A stretch of DNA of 64,000 bases from an uncultured Spirochaetales bacterium (GCA_902774115.1 CACYHH010000002.1:1-64000), one strand, 5' to 3'. Positions 35,743 through 44,624 are shown, counted from the stretch's first letter. Notes: generated from the letters alone by a model not told the origin. Numbers and translations are program-made.

Positions 35743-36331
35743 AAAAAATAAAGTCGTTGCCGCGCTTACAGGTTCCATTGCGACAGGAAAAACGGTCGTT
35801 CTCGACTATTTCCGGGACAATTTAGGGTTCAAAGTCGTTTCAGCCGATTCGGTCGGGCATGAAGTCCTGAAAAATCCCGGAATTATCGGAAAAATCGGGC
35901 TGGCATTCGGGAAAGATGTGATAAAAAACGGAGAAATCGACCGCAAGGCTTTGGGAAAAATCGTTTTTTCAGACAAAGCTGAACTTTTGAAACTGAATGA
36001 AATCACTCATCCTGCAATTTTATCAAAAACATTCGAAATAATTGATGAATTATCGCTGACTTCGCCGGTAATTCTTGAAGCCGCGATTCTTATCGAGGCG
36101 GGCTGGCACAAATATTTTGACACAGTAATGCTCACATGGTGTAAACCGGAAATCCAGCTTAACCGCCTGATGACTCGCGACAACATAACCGAGGAAGAGG
36201 CGAAGATAAAAATTGCTTCGCAGATGTCTTTTGAAGAGAAAAAACCTTTCGCGACTCACATAATCGACACATCTTACGGGATCGAAGTGACGAGATTCAC
36301 ACTCGAAAAAATCGCAAAGGAAATATTGTAA
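35732..36331 (+). CDS. coaE: Dephospho-CoA kinase
   Basis: 199 residues from the ATG that overlaps the previous stop by 11 bases; the frame runs upstream to 35678 inside the lipoprotein gene and was not used. Walker A GSIATGKT (14-21), then SADSVGHEVL, the CoA-binding lid with ITHPAI and VILEAAILIEAG, and RLMTRDNITEEEAKIKIASQM. It makes the final phosphorylation of coenzyme A. The enzyme is housekeeping; coupling to a lipoprotein is unusual. Confidence 0.93.
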   Translation: MENRKNKVVAALTGSIATGKTVVLDYFRDNLGFKVVSADSVGHEVLKNPGIIGKIGLAFGKDVIKNGEIDRKALGKIVFSDKAELLKLNEITHPAILSKTFEIIDELSLTSPVILEAAILIEAGWHKYFDTVMLTWCKPEIQLNRLMTRDNITEEEAKIKIASQMSFEEKKPFATHIIDTSYGIEVTRFTLEKIAKEIL

Positions 36332-36340
36332 TTTTTTCTG

Positions 36341-36396
36341 TGGCGGTCGTTATATCGAAATAACGAAATACCGGTATAACGACAAGATTTACCGCC
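36341..36396. repeat. Intergenic inverted-repeat element (GGCGGT-ended)
   Basis: Outer arms ggcggt/accgcc (36342-36347, 36391-36396) enclose a 9-bp inverted pair gtcgttata/tataacgac (36346-36354, 36375-36383) and a smaller cgttat/ataacg hairpin. It lies between the convergent coaE and spmAB-like genes and could also stop transcription. Confidence 0.5.
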
Positions 36397-36400
36397 GCGT

Positions 36401-37687
36401 TTACCAGAACAGATGACAGAAAGCGACAGCCGCCATAATTCCGGCGAAATCGGCGCAAAGTGCCGCCGGAAGTGCGTGTCTGCTGTTTTTGATACTGACC
36501 GCTCCGAAGTAAAGTGCTAAAACATAGAAAGTCGTTTCGGTCGAACCCTGCATTACAGAAACCAGAAACGAAAGGAATGAATCGGGCTCGTTTCCGACGA
36601 TCTGGCTCATTATTCCGAATGCCCCGCTTCCTGAAAGAGGACGCATGAGTGCCATCGGAAGGGCTTCGGCAGGCATTCCTACCAAATTGGTTGCCGGACT
36701 CAGAGCGCGGATCATTATGTCCATTGCGCCGCTTGCCTTGAACATTCCGACTGCCGCGAAAATAGCGACCATGAAAGGAATTATTCTTACTGCGGTGTTG
36801 AAACCTTCTTTTGCTCCGCTGCACAAAGTTTCGTAGATTTTCACGTTTTTCAGATAGCCGAAAATAAGTATTGCTGCGACTATCATCGGGATGAGCCAGT
36901 CTGAAACGGCTTTTGTCACGCCTGTGAAAGTGATATTACTGAGATCTGAGGTGGAAATCTGATGGATCATTCCGGCAAAAATGAGAAGCATGAAGAAAGA
37001 AACTGTGATCTTTTTGCCGGTTGAAGCTCCTTTTTCTTTAACTTCAGGCTCTTTTTTTTCAACTTCTGTCTGATTTTCGCTTGGTACGCAGTCCGGAGTT
37101 CCTCTCTGCATGAGTTTTGTCGCTATTATCGCAACTGTCGTCGAAACGATCGTCGCTAAAAGTGACGGGATAAGTATCGAAGCCGGTTCTTTCGCTCCTG
37201 CTGCCGCGCGGATCGTGATGACACCGAGCGGAAGAAGCGTCACGCTTGAAGTGTTTATTGCCAAAAACAGGCACATCGCATTCGTCGCGCGTCCTTTTTC
37301 GCCATTCAGCTTGTCGAGTTCCTGCATCGCGTTGATGCCGAAAGGAGTCGCCGCGTTTCCCATGCCGAGCATGTTTGCCGACATGTTCATCACTATCGCA
37401 CCGATCGCCGGATGATCTTTCGGGATTTCCGGGAAAAGTTTCGACATTACCGGTCGTACGATTTTTGCGATTATTTTGAGTGCTCCGGCATCTTCTAAAA
37501 CTTTCATCATCCCCATCCAGAAAGCCATAGAGCCGATGAGCCCGATGGCGAGCATGACAGCCGCTTTCGACTCTTCGAAAAGGGCAAGGGTCACTTCGCT
37601 CATTTTGCCGAGCCATGCGGCTGAAGCTGTCGAAATAAGGATTATTGAAAGCCAGATAATGTTGATTGCAGAAGTTTTTTCTTTCAT
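36401..37687 (-). CDS. SpmA-SpmB fusion (nucleoside-recognition/Gate domain membrane protein)
   Basis: 428 residues, eight or more membrane spans. The N-terminal half matches SpmA: SMAFWMGMMKVLEDAG, FPEIPKDHPAIGAIVMNMSANMLGMGNAATPFGINAMQEL. After a charged linker (about 200-225) the C-terminal half matches SpmB: GAKEGFNTAVRIIPFMVAIFAAVGMFKASGAM and MRPLSGSGAFGIMSQ. In Bacillus the two separate proteins affect spore-core dehydration. Here they are one chain in a non-sporulating type of cell. Its ATG overlaps the upstream nucleotidase stop by one base. Confidence 0.9.
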   Translation of the reverse strand: MKEKTSAINIIWLSIILISTASAAWLGKMSEVTLALFEESKAAVMLAIGLIGSMAFWMGMMKVLEDAGALKIIAKIVRPVMSKLFPEIPKDHPAIGAIVMNMSANMLGMGNAATPFGINAMQELDKLNGEKGRATNAMCLFLAINTSSVTLLPLGVITIRAAAGAKEPASILIPSLLATIVSTTVAIIATKLMQRGTPDCVPSENQTEVEKKEPEVKEKGASTGKKITVSFFMLLIFAGMIHQISTSDLSNITFTGVTKAVSDWLIPMIVAAILIFGYLKNVKIYETLCSGAKEGFNTAVRIIPFMVAIFAAVGMFKASGAMDIMIRALSPATNLVGMPAEALPMALMRPLSGSGAFGIMSQIVGNEPDSFLSFLVSVMQGSTETTFYVLALYFGAVSIKNSRHALPAALCADFAGIMAAVAFCHLFW

Positions 37688-40032
37688 CAGTTAAGCATCA
37701 AAATGCGTTTGCCGCGCCCGCATTCATCGGGTTTGGTCTGATTCTGTGACCAGGAAATCGGGTTGAGTTCGCCTGTCTGATCAAAGAAGTCTATTACTGC
37801 ATCACGGAGCGAAACCGAGGTGTCGAGTCTTGTCGTGTTTGCTTCGAGCATGTAGAATCCGCTGCCGCCGCGACCCATGTAGTCGTTTGTCGCCATTTTG
37901 AAAAGAAGGTTCGGAAGAAGAACCTCGTAGTTGTCGATTACGAGGGTATTGCCGATCTGGAGACATTTTGTCAGAGCGTAGGAATTGTGCTTTTTCTGCA
38001 GTTCTTCAGGCGGATTGCAGTCAAGCTCGACGCCGATCCCGGCAACCTGAACCTGTGTTTTGCATCCGCGTGTTGCCGATTTTCTTGCAACGAAGTCGAA
38101 AAGCGTTTTCAATTCGTTTCCGCTTAAATACATAGTCGTTATTGAGTTTTCGAACGGGAATACTTCGTAAAGTTTTTCAAGCGTTATATCGCCTGTCGGA
38201 ATGTCGGCTCTGATTCCCATCGAGTTCGTAACGCAGAGCTGCGCCTTCGCAAGTTCGTGGTTCATCATCGCATCTGTAACGATGTTGCCGAGAGGACTGT
38301 CACCGTTGGCGGGATCGTTTCTTACGATCGTCGAAGTTGCGTATCCGACTTTTTTCTGGAGATACTGCGAATAGTCGAGTCCCTGGACGTAAGGTTTCAG
38401 CATATTTACAAAGTCGCCGTTTTCCGCGATTTTTTCGGTGATCGCGTGAGTTGCATATTTGTGCCAGACGATCCGTTTGTTCTGAACCGCGATTTCGAGT
38501 TCGCCGATGACTTTGAGGTTTACGCCGCTGTGGATGATGATAACGTCTCTTCCGTCAGGCCCATGGAGAACTTTAGGCGGGTCAAGGACAACATGGTGGT
38601 GACCGCCGAGAATGAGGTCAACGCCCTTGACGTTTTCCGCGATCTTGTAGTCGCCGTCAAGTCCCTGATGCGAAAGAACTACGACAATGTCAACGAGCGG
38701 ACGGAGACTGTTGACGTAAGTCTGCGTCGTTTCGATCGGGTCAAGGAAGTTGAAACCCGTGCTTCCGCCGATCTGGTAGCCCGAGTTTATCGAGCTGTCG
38801 TTTGCAACGCCGACAATTCCCACGGTGAGACCGCCGGTCATCACGATGAGGTAAGGCGAGGAAATATCCATGAGTCCTTTGTGACCGTCGGGATCGAAAA
38901 GATAGTTCGATGCGAGCATCGGGAAACCGCCCGATTTTTTGTAAGCCGCAACAAGTCCGCCAGTGCCGTTGTCGAACTCGTGGTTGCCGATAACCATAGC
39001 GTCAACGCCGAGTTTCTGCATAGAAAGCATTTCGACATCGCCTTTGTAGAGGTTGAACTCCGGTGCGCCCTGGAAAGTGTCTCCGCTGTCGAGGTAAAGC
39101 ACCGGAATGCCGTCGCGTTCGTGCTTTGCCCTGATTTCATCAATAAGAGTTTTAGCTCTTGCTATTCCGCCTGTGTTGATGAGACCAGGACGGTAGTCAG
39201 AGTAATCGCATTTTCCGTCGCGGTTGATATCTTCGCTCTCTTTTTCGGCTTTTACCATCGCCTGATTGTATGCACTGTCGCTCTCGTAATCCTTGCGGAG
39301 AATAAGTTTCCCGTTGTTGTCGCGCCAAGTTCTTTTCTGCGAATCATAAGGATAGTCGCATTTTCCGTTGAAGTTGCGGTCGTAAACCAGTGCACAGTCG
39401 TAGGTGTCGCACCAGCCGTCGAAGTTTATGTCCTCGTTTTTGTTGCACTCACCGTTATTGTTTTTGTCCCAGCAGGTGAGATGCGCGGTCGAATAAGGAT
39501 CCCAGCAGTCACCGGAACTGCATCCGCGGCCTGTCTGCTCGACCGGATCGTAATCCAGATCCTCTTCAGGGTCGCAGATGTTGTTGTTGTTCGTGTCCCA
39601 GCAGCGCTGGCAGTCGAGGATGTCACAGCGGCCGTCCTCGTTGATGTCTTCAATGACAAGACCCTTTTCGATCGAACCTTCTGCGTAGTAACCTTTTTCG
39701 ATGAGTTCTTCTTTCGTGTAGTAGACATACTTGTTGTTTTCATAGACCTGATATTTGCCGGTCGCACTGTTGTATATGCCGTTGCAGTAGGAGCCTCCGC
39801 CGCTGTAATCCAAATCCCAGCACGGCGGATTGCTTGACTGGAGTCCCATGTTTCTATCGAACATATTGGGTTCCATCCAGAACGGAAGATACTTTCCGTG
39901 GGTGTCAGTGGTGTGGATAAATACCAGTTTCTGCGGAAGACCTTCGTCTACCGGCGCACCGCCGTAGCTGTTATCAAAGCATGATGTCATAAGCATTGCC
40001 GCCATGACAAAAAGAATAGCTTTAAACTTCAT
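37687..40032 (-). CDS. 5'-nucleotidase-family lipoprotein with inserted calcium-type repeats
   Basis: 781 residues. Lipobox MTSC (Cys18). The metallophosphatase motifs are VFIHTTDTHGKY, LDSGDTFQG, MVIGNHEFDNG and LSHQGLDGDYK ... LILGGHHHV; the C-terminal UshA-type nucleotide domain begins near 545. Between the first and second motif (about 75-275) there is an insertion with at least five EF-hand/dockerin-like loops (DINEDGRCDILDC, DTNNNNICDPEED, DKNNNGECNKNED, DRNFNGKCDY, DINRDGKCDY), each with paired Cys. UshA-type enzymes release phosphate and nucleosides. The insertion may bind calcium and shape or anchor the protein. Confidence 0.88.
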   Translation of the reverse strand: MKFKAILFVMAAMLMTSCFDNSYGGAPVDEGLPQKLVFIHTTDTHGKYLPFWMEPNMFDRNMGLQSSNPPCWDLDYSGGGSYCNGIYNSATGKYQVYENNKYVYYTKEELIEKGYYAEGSIEKGLVIEDINEDGRCDILDCQRCWDTNNNNICDPEEDLDYDPVEQTGRGCSSGDCWDPYSTAHLTCWDKNNNGECNKNEDINFDGWCDTYDCALVYDRNFNGKCDYPYDSQKRTWRDNNGKLILRKDYESDSAYNQAMVKAEKESEDINRDGKCDYSDYRPGLINTGGIARAKTLIDEIRAKHERDGIPVLYLDSGDTFQGAPEFNLYKGDVEMLSMQKLGVDAMVIGNHEFDNGTGGLVAAYKKSGGFPMLASNYLFDPDGHKGLMDISSPYLIVMTGGLTVGIVGVANDSSINSGYQIGGSTGFNFLDPIETTQTYVNSLRPLVDIVVVLSHQGLDGDYKIAENVKGVDLILGGHHHVVLDPPKVLHGPDGRDVIIIHSGVNLKVIGELEIAVQNKRIVWHKYATHAITEKIAENGDFVNMLKPYVQGLDYSQYLQKKVGYATSTIVRNDPANGDSPLGNIVTDAMMNHELAKAQLCVTNSMGIRADIPTGDITLEKLYEVFPFENSITTMYLSGNELKTLFDFVARKSATRGCKTQVQVAGIGVELDCNPPEELQKKHNSYALTKCLQIGNTLVIDNYEVLLPNLLFKMATNDYMGRGGSGFYMLEANTTRLDTSVSLRDAVIDFFDQTGELNPISWSQNQTKPDECGRGKRILMLN

Positions 40033-40086
40033 GAGTTACTCTCAAATTAAATCTCAACCCGCTGAAATGACAAGTGTTTAATGTCG

Positions 40087-41673
40087 TTAATCGCCAGCTG
40101 CTGCAACAATGTCGTCGCCTGATCTCGGAGCAAGCTGGAATGCACTGTAGGAATAGATAAGAATTCCTGAAATCGAGTTGAACTCAACACCGATACTTCT
40201 GTCTCCGGGATAATAGTAAAGATCTTTGCTGATCGCAAGGTTTCCGGTAACTTCAAAAGTGCCGTGACCAAGGTTGTTGTTGGTAACTTCAACATTTTTA
40301 ACTTTTACAAGAACACTTTCATATTTTTCTGCATCAGTACCGTGATCGGTTGTCGGTTCCCACTCTTCGCCATTCTGCGTGTAAGGCGTTGAAATTTTTG
40401 AAGAATCATTGATTTCTGCCGGAGCTGGGACTGCTGCTGTTCCAAGTTTGTCGATCTGATCTTCACTGGCAACAGAAATCTGTGTGCTGTCATAATACTC
40501 CTCAACTGTTCCGGTGATTTTAAGCTTGTCGCCGATCGCATAAGCATTTACAGGTGCAGTACCTTTTATGAAAACGTAAATTCCGGTGTAAGGCTCTGCC
40601 TGTGAAATAATTTCAGAAATATACAAACCTTTGATTGCGGTGTTCTCATGCGTCGAGCTATCCTGCTTATAGGCGATCGCGGTAACAACCGATTCACTGA
40701 TTTCTACAGTTGATCCTGTAGTGATTTCTCCCTTCTGGATTGCGCTGATTTTTGCATTTTTTTCGATTTTGACATCAAAATCCTCATAAGATCTCGGAGC
40801 AAGCTGGAAAGCCTCGAAAGAGTAGGTAAGGATTCCTGCAATTGAATTAAACTTAACGCCTTCGTTTCTGCTGCCGTTGTAATAATAGAGATCTTTGCTT
40901 ACAGCAAGGTTTCCTGTAACTTCAAATGCACCGTGACCGAGGTTGGAGTTAGTGATTTTAACGTCTTTAACTTTAACAAGAACACCTTCGTATTTTTCTG
41001 CATCGGCACCGTGGTTCGCAGTCGGAGAGTACTCTTCGCCTGCAAGTTCATAAGGTGTTGCGATTGTTGCCGGATCTGCAATTTCGGCCGGTTTCGGAAG
41101 CGGACAGGAACCAAGTTTTTTGATATCGGAAGCTTCAATCTGTGAATTTTCATAATGTTCCTTGTAAATTCCTTTAACTTCAAGTTTGTCGCCTACTTTG
41201 TAGTCGTTTACAGTCGCTGTATCCTTGATGAAAACATAAATTCCGGTGTAGGGCTCTGCCTGTTTGATGATTTCGGAAACATAAAGTCCTTGGATTGCCG
41301 TTTTGTTGTGTTCTTCGTCCTCTTTGTAGTAAATTCCTGTAACAATACATTCGGTCGTAACATCGGCGTCTACATTAGTTTCGCCTTTCTGAATCTTGGA
41401 GATTGTATCATCGCCGTTTTCACAGTCGGTTTCGTTAGTCGGTTCGGTCGGCTCAGTCGGTTCGGTCGGCTCGGTAGGTTCAGTAGGTTCAGTCGGTTCA
41501 GTCGGTTCAGTCGGCTCTGTCGGTTCAGTCGGCTCTGTCGGTTCAGTCGGGTCGCAGATACCCTCGCCGTCGCAGCACTCTTCTTCGGGATTGCACTTGT
41601 GCGTTGTCGATCCGCAGGCAATCGTAAACAGGCACAAAGCCATAACGATCAATGAAATCAATGATTTTTTCAT
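40087..41673 (-). CDS. Lipoprotein with (EPT)n spacer and two tandem OB-like domains
   Basis: 528 residues from the ATG preceded by GGAGAG; a GTG four codons earlier overlaps it. Lipobox TIAC (Cys20); CNPEEECCDGEGICDP and a long TEPTEP repeat (about 40-80) follow. Two domains of about 210 residues repeat each other. Each has a TAI(Q/K)GLYVSEII...QAEPYTGIYVFIK half and an LGHGxFEVTGNLAxSKDLYYY...GIL.YS..AFQLAPRS half, resembling the OB domains of YhcR-type extracellular nucleases. No nuclease motif is seen, so it may bind nucleic acid or another surface partner. Confidence 0.82.
   Translation of the reverse strand: MKKSLISLIVMALCLFTIACGSTTHKCNPEEECCDGEGICDPTEPTEPTEPTEPTEPTEPTEPTEPTEPTEPTEPTEPTNETDCENGDDTISKIQKGETNVDADVTTECIVTGIYYKEDEEHNKTAIQGLYVSEIIKQAEPYTGIYVFIKDTATVNDYKVGDKLEVKGIYKEHYENSQIEASDIKKLGSCPLPKPAEIADPATIATPYELAGEEYSPTANHGADAEKYEGVLVKVKDVKITNSNLGHGAFEVTGNLAVSKDLYYYNGSRNEGVKFNSIAGILTYSFEAFQLAPRSYEDFDVKIEKNAKISAIQKGEITTGSTVEISESVVTAIAYKQDSSTHENTAIKGLYISEIISQAEPYTGIYVFIKGTAPVNAYAIGDKLKITGTVEEYYDSTQISVASEDQIDKLGTAAVPAPAEINDSSKISTPYTQNGEEWEPTTDHGTDAEKYESVLVKVKNVEVTNNNLGHGTFEVTGNLAISKDLYYYPGDRSIGVEFNSISGILIYSYSAFQLAPRSGDDIVAAAGD
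41430..41550 (-). repeat. In-frame (EPT)n tandem repeat, 9-bp period
   Basis: On the minus strand the units encode Glu-Pro-Thr. Similar spacers occur in the genes at 17510 and 32558, with different periods. Confidence 0.8.
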
Positions 41674-41728
41674 CTTTCTCTCCACAAAAAATTATTAAAA
41701 GTTCAAAGACTCAAACAGCAAACGCGCG

Positions 41729-41756
41729 ATTATATACAAAATAAAAATTTTTTAAA
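41729..41756 (-). promoter_or_regulatory. Promoter of the OB-domain lipoprotein gene
   Basis: Minus strand: TTTAAA (41756-41751), 16-bp spacer, perfect TATAAT (41734-41729), then cgcgcg. Confidence 0.6.
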
Positions 41757-41803
41757 GGAAAATTTATTTGTTTACGCTGTCTTTTGAATTTGAATGGATT
41801 TTT

Positions 41804-43060
41804 TTAATTTTTCGCGTCGTTGATTGCTGAAATTATTCCTGAAATATCGTCTTTGTCGAAAAGGGTCTGTTCTCTCGTCGCCATATTTTTCATGAGGATC
41901 TTGCCGTTTGCCGCTTCGTCTTCTCCGATGACAAAAACGAATGAAGCGTTCGTCTTTTCCGCTTTCTGCAGCGCTTTTTTAAGTTTTTTCGGTTTGTAGT
42001 CGGCAAGGAAACGGACATTTTCTTTCGACATTTTTTTAGTAAATTCAACAAGTTGCAAAACTGCTTCGTCGCAGAGCGCATATCCTGCCGAAAGAGGTTT
42101 TTCTTTGTAGAAATCTTCGGGAATTAGGTCGAAAAGACGCTCTAAACCCATTGCAAAACCGGTTGCCGGAGTGTCGCTTCCGCCGATATCGCTGACAAGG
42201 TTGTCGTATCTGCCGCCGCCTGCGACTGCGTTTTGCGATCCCCCTGTTTTCGCAACGATCTCGAACGCCGTTTTTGTGTAGTAGTCAAGCCCTCTTACGA
42301 TGAAAGGATCGAGAACGAACGGCACGCCGAAAGCATGAAGCGCCTTCTGAAGCTCTTCAAAGTGGTTTTTGCAGTCGTCGCACAAGTAATCGGTCATTTT
42401 CGGCACGTCTGTGAAGCGGTTTTTCGGGTCGCACGCCTTGCAGTCGAGAAGACGCAGCGGGTTGAGTTCAAGTCTTGTCCGGCAGTCTTCGCAGAGCTCG
42501 TCTTTTTTAGCCGAGAAGTATTCGATCAGTTTTTCGCGGTAAGCGGCACGGCAGTTCTTGCAACCGATTGAATTGAGGTGAATTTCGTAATCGATCCCGA
42601 AGTGCTCAAGCACACGAGACGCGGTAAAAATCATTTCGGCATCCATCTGCGGAGTTTCGTCGCCGAAAATCTCGACTCCGAACTGGTGAAACTGGCGGAA
42701 ACGCCCTTTCTGCGGACGCTCGTATCTGAAAAACGGCGCAATGTAGAACGCTTTGAAAGGCGACGGATAGTTGATTCCGATTCCGTGCTCGACAAAAGCC
42801 CTGACTACGCTCGCAGTCCCTTCAGGCCTCATTGCGACGTGTCTGCCTTTTTTGTCGAGGAAATCGTACATCTCCTTTTTTACAACGTCCGTCGTCTCGC
42901 CGACACCGCGTTTGAAAAGGGCGATTTCTTCAAGAATCGGCGTTCTGAACTCGCCGAAATTTGCCGCAGCCATCATTTTTTTTATGTCTTCTTCCATTTT
43001 TCCCCAGCGGAAAGCCTTTTCGCCGAAGAGGTCGTTCATTCCCTTGATTGCCGAAATCAT
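41804..43060 (-). CDS. hisS: Histidyl-tRNA synthetase
   Basis: 418 residues. Class II motifs are visible: KGMNDLFGEKAFRW and MRPEGTASVVRAFVEHG (motif 2 approach), FFRYERPQKGRFRQFHQFGVEIFG, the His-specific FIVRGLDYYTKTAFE and AVAGGGRYDNLVSDIGG, TPATGFAMGLERL (motif 3), then an anticodon-binding domain (320-418). Two extra Cys-x-x-Cys pairs (NSIGCKNC, CEDCRTRLELNPLRLLDCKAC and CDDC) form a zinc-finger-like insert known in some HisS enzymes. Confidence 0.97.
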   Translation of the reverse strand: MISAIKGMNDLFGEKAFRWGKMEEDIKKMMAAANFGEFRTPILEEIALFKRGVGETTDVVKKEMYDFLDKKGRHVAMRPEGTASVVRAFVEHGIGINYPSPFKAFYIAPFFRYERPQKGRFRQFHQFGVEIFGDETPQMDAEMIFTASRVLEHFGIDYEIHLNSIGCKNCRAAYREKLIEYFSAKKDELCEDCRTRLELNPLRLLDCKACDPKNRFTDVPKMTDYLCDDCKNHFEELQKALHAFGVPFVLDPFIVRGLDYYTKTAFEIVAKTGGSQNAVAGGGRYDNLVSDIGGSDTPATGFAMGLERLFDLIPEDFYKEKPLSAGYALCDEAVLQLVEFTKKMSKENVRFLADYKPKKLKKALQKAEKTNASFVFVIGEDEAANGKILMKNMATREQTLFDKDDISGIISAINDAKN

Positions 43061-43094
43061 TGTGTTTCTCCAATATAAACAACAAAAACGGGCG

Positions 43095-43122
43095 ATGGTA
43101 GCACAAAAAGCGGATTTTTCAA
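43095..43122 (-). promoter_or_regulatory. Promoter of hisS
   Basis: Minus strand: TTGAAA (43122-43117), 16-bp spacer, TACCAT (43100-43095), then GC-rich cgcccg. Confidence 0.55.
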
Positions 43123-43127
43123 GCGTA

Positions 43128-43179
43128 GCAGACCCTTCAGTCGCTTCGCGCCAGCTTCCCTGCTTCAGGGACGCCTGAA
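43128..43179. repeat. Intergenic CCCTTCAGTCGCTTCGCG-type repeat with hairpin
   Basis: The stretch is GC-rich, non-coding and ends in a perfect hairpin ttcagg-gacg-cctgaa (43164-43179). Repeats with the words CCCTTCAG and CTTCGCG are common between genes of many bacteria. It sits just after the nucleotidase stop. Confidence 0.45.
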
Positions 43180-43182
43180 AAC

Positions 43183-44592
43183 TTACAGGTTTTTGTATGC
43201 TTCTTCCAGATCAAGTCCTTTTTTAGACGATTCGATGAGATAGTTTTCAAGCGGGATCCTCCAGCTGACAGTTGTGATTTTTCCCGGTGAACCGGTGAAT
43301 CTGTAGCCGTCTCCGCCCTGATAGATAAAATCGGTCGTGATGATTTTGTAGGTTTTCGACTTGTCGATTTCTTCGTTTCCGACAAACCATTTTCCCTCTT
43401 TTTTTTCTGCACCGCAGTAGGCGTTTTCCGATTTCGAAAGGTTGAAAATCAGGTCTTCGCCTTTAATTTCAGCCTTTACGATGAAGTTGTCGAAAGGAAA
43501 TATCGAAAGAATGTCGCTTTTTTTGACGTTTCCCGCTTTTATTGTGTCGCGGAATCCTCCCGGATTGCTGAACGCTGCGTCGTATCCGGGGAAAGATCTG
43601 AGCATCGAGCAGGCGAAAAGTTTCTGCAAAGCCGGTGTCTCAAGCGGTTTTTCTGCTGAAATGAGCTTTTGTCCGGCCTTTTTTTCAAGCTGAGTCAGAT
43701 ATTTGTCGATAGTTTTCTTAACTTCGAGTGAACCGGTTGATTTTAAAGAAATTTCTCTTTTCAAAGGAACGATCTCGGCATTGACGACTTTTGAATTTTT
43801 CCCTTTTTTTTCGATCAGAACCCTTGCGTAACTCGGAAGATAACCTGCATTCTGGATGAAAAGTACGCCGTCTTCTTCTTCAATAGCTTCTTTGTGGTCG
43901 TGTGCCGTGAAGACGACTAAAGGTTTTTTCGCAAGTGCCGGAACCCATTTTTTCGCCTCGTTGTGCGATTCGTGAGCCACTATGATATTGAGATCGGCGT
44001 TTTCTTTGAAAATAGCGCGCAGAACGGTGTTCCCCGGTTTTGCGATCATCGATTCGACGAAAGGTCTTGACATGCTTATCCGTTTTACATCATCGGTTAT
44101 TGCCGAAGCAAAAAGGATTTTTTCTTTTCCGGCGTAGATAACGGTGCCCGGCTCAAGAAGATTCTTCATATCCCTTGAAACTAAATTCGAGCAGAGGTAC
44201 TGCATTTTTGCCGTTTGGGCGTTGTTTTTGAGTTCCTGCTCTCCGAAATCGAATTCGTGGTTTCCGAGCGCCGCTACTCTGTAGCCGAGAAGGCTCATGA
44301 TTTCAGCCATTGAAGCGCCTTTGAAAAAGGTCGAAACGGCAGTTCCTGTGTAGTTGTCTCCGCCGGAAAGTCTGATGACTGAGCAGTTTGTGCAGTTTTT
44401 CTCCTCATCCTCCCACATTTCGTAAAGGGCGACCCCTTTGTACCAGCCGTCGTTTTCGTATATGTGGCCGTGCTCGTCGTTTGTGTAGAGCAGAAGGATA
44501 GTCGAGGTTTCATCTTCCCGAAAAAATCCTCCGACCTGCGTGCAGCCTGCAAAAACAAAAATCAGAAACAGAAACAAGTATTTCTTAAGCAT
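43183..44592 (-). CDS. Second 5'-nucleotidase-family lipoprotein
   Basis: 469 residues from the ATG preceded by AGGAG; the frame extends to 44766 across the promoter and was not used. Lipobox VFAGC. Metallophosphatase motifs: LLYTNDEHGHIYEN, RLSGGDNYTG (Gly-Gly where SGD is typical), AALGNHEFDFGE, VAHESHNE and VFTAHDHKE. The C-terminal nucleotide-binding domain follows (NPGGFRDTIKAGNV, FPFDNFIVKAEIKG, TTDFIYQGGDGY). It is shorter than the one at 37687 and lacks calcium loops. Periplasmic or surface release of phosphate from nucleotides is likely. Confidence 0.9.
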   Translation of the reverse strand: MLKKYLFLFLIFVFAGCTQVGGFFREDETSTILLLYTNDEHGHIYENDGWYKGVALYEMWEDEEKNCTNCSVIRLSGGDNYTGTAVSTFFKGASMAEIMSLLGYRVAALGNHEFDFGEQELKNNAQTAKMQYLCSNLVSRDMKNLLEPGTVIYAGKEKILFASAITDDVKRISMSRPFVESMIAKPGNTVLRAIFKENADLNIIVAHESHNEAKKWVPALAKKPLVVFTAHDHKEAIEEEDGVLFIQNAGYLPSYARVLIEKKGKNSKVVNAEIVPLKREISLKSTGSLEVKKTIDKYLTQLEKKAGQKLISAEKPLETPALQKLFACSMLRSFPGYDAAFSNPGGFRDTIKAGNVKKSDILSIFPFDNFIVKAEIKGEDLIFNLSKSENAYCGAEKKEGKWFVGNEEIDKSKTYKIITTDFIYQGGDGYRFTGSPGKITTVSWRIPLENYLIESSKKGLDLEEAYKNL

Positions 44593-44624
44593 CGAAAACT
44601 CCTGATTAAAACCAAAAACGGCGG

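Noticed and set aside
38257-39837. 526-codon plus-strand open frame
   Set aside because: It lies wholly opposite the 5'-nucleotidase gene, whose motifs are intact, has no ribosome site and resembles no family.
41430-41550. Short regular repeats on the plus strand
   Set aside because: They are the codons of the (EPT)n spacer of a lipoprotein read on the minus strand.
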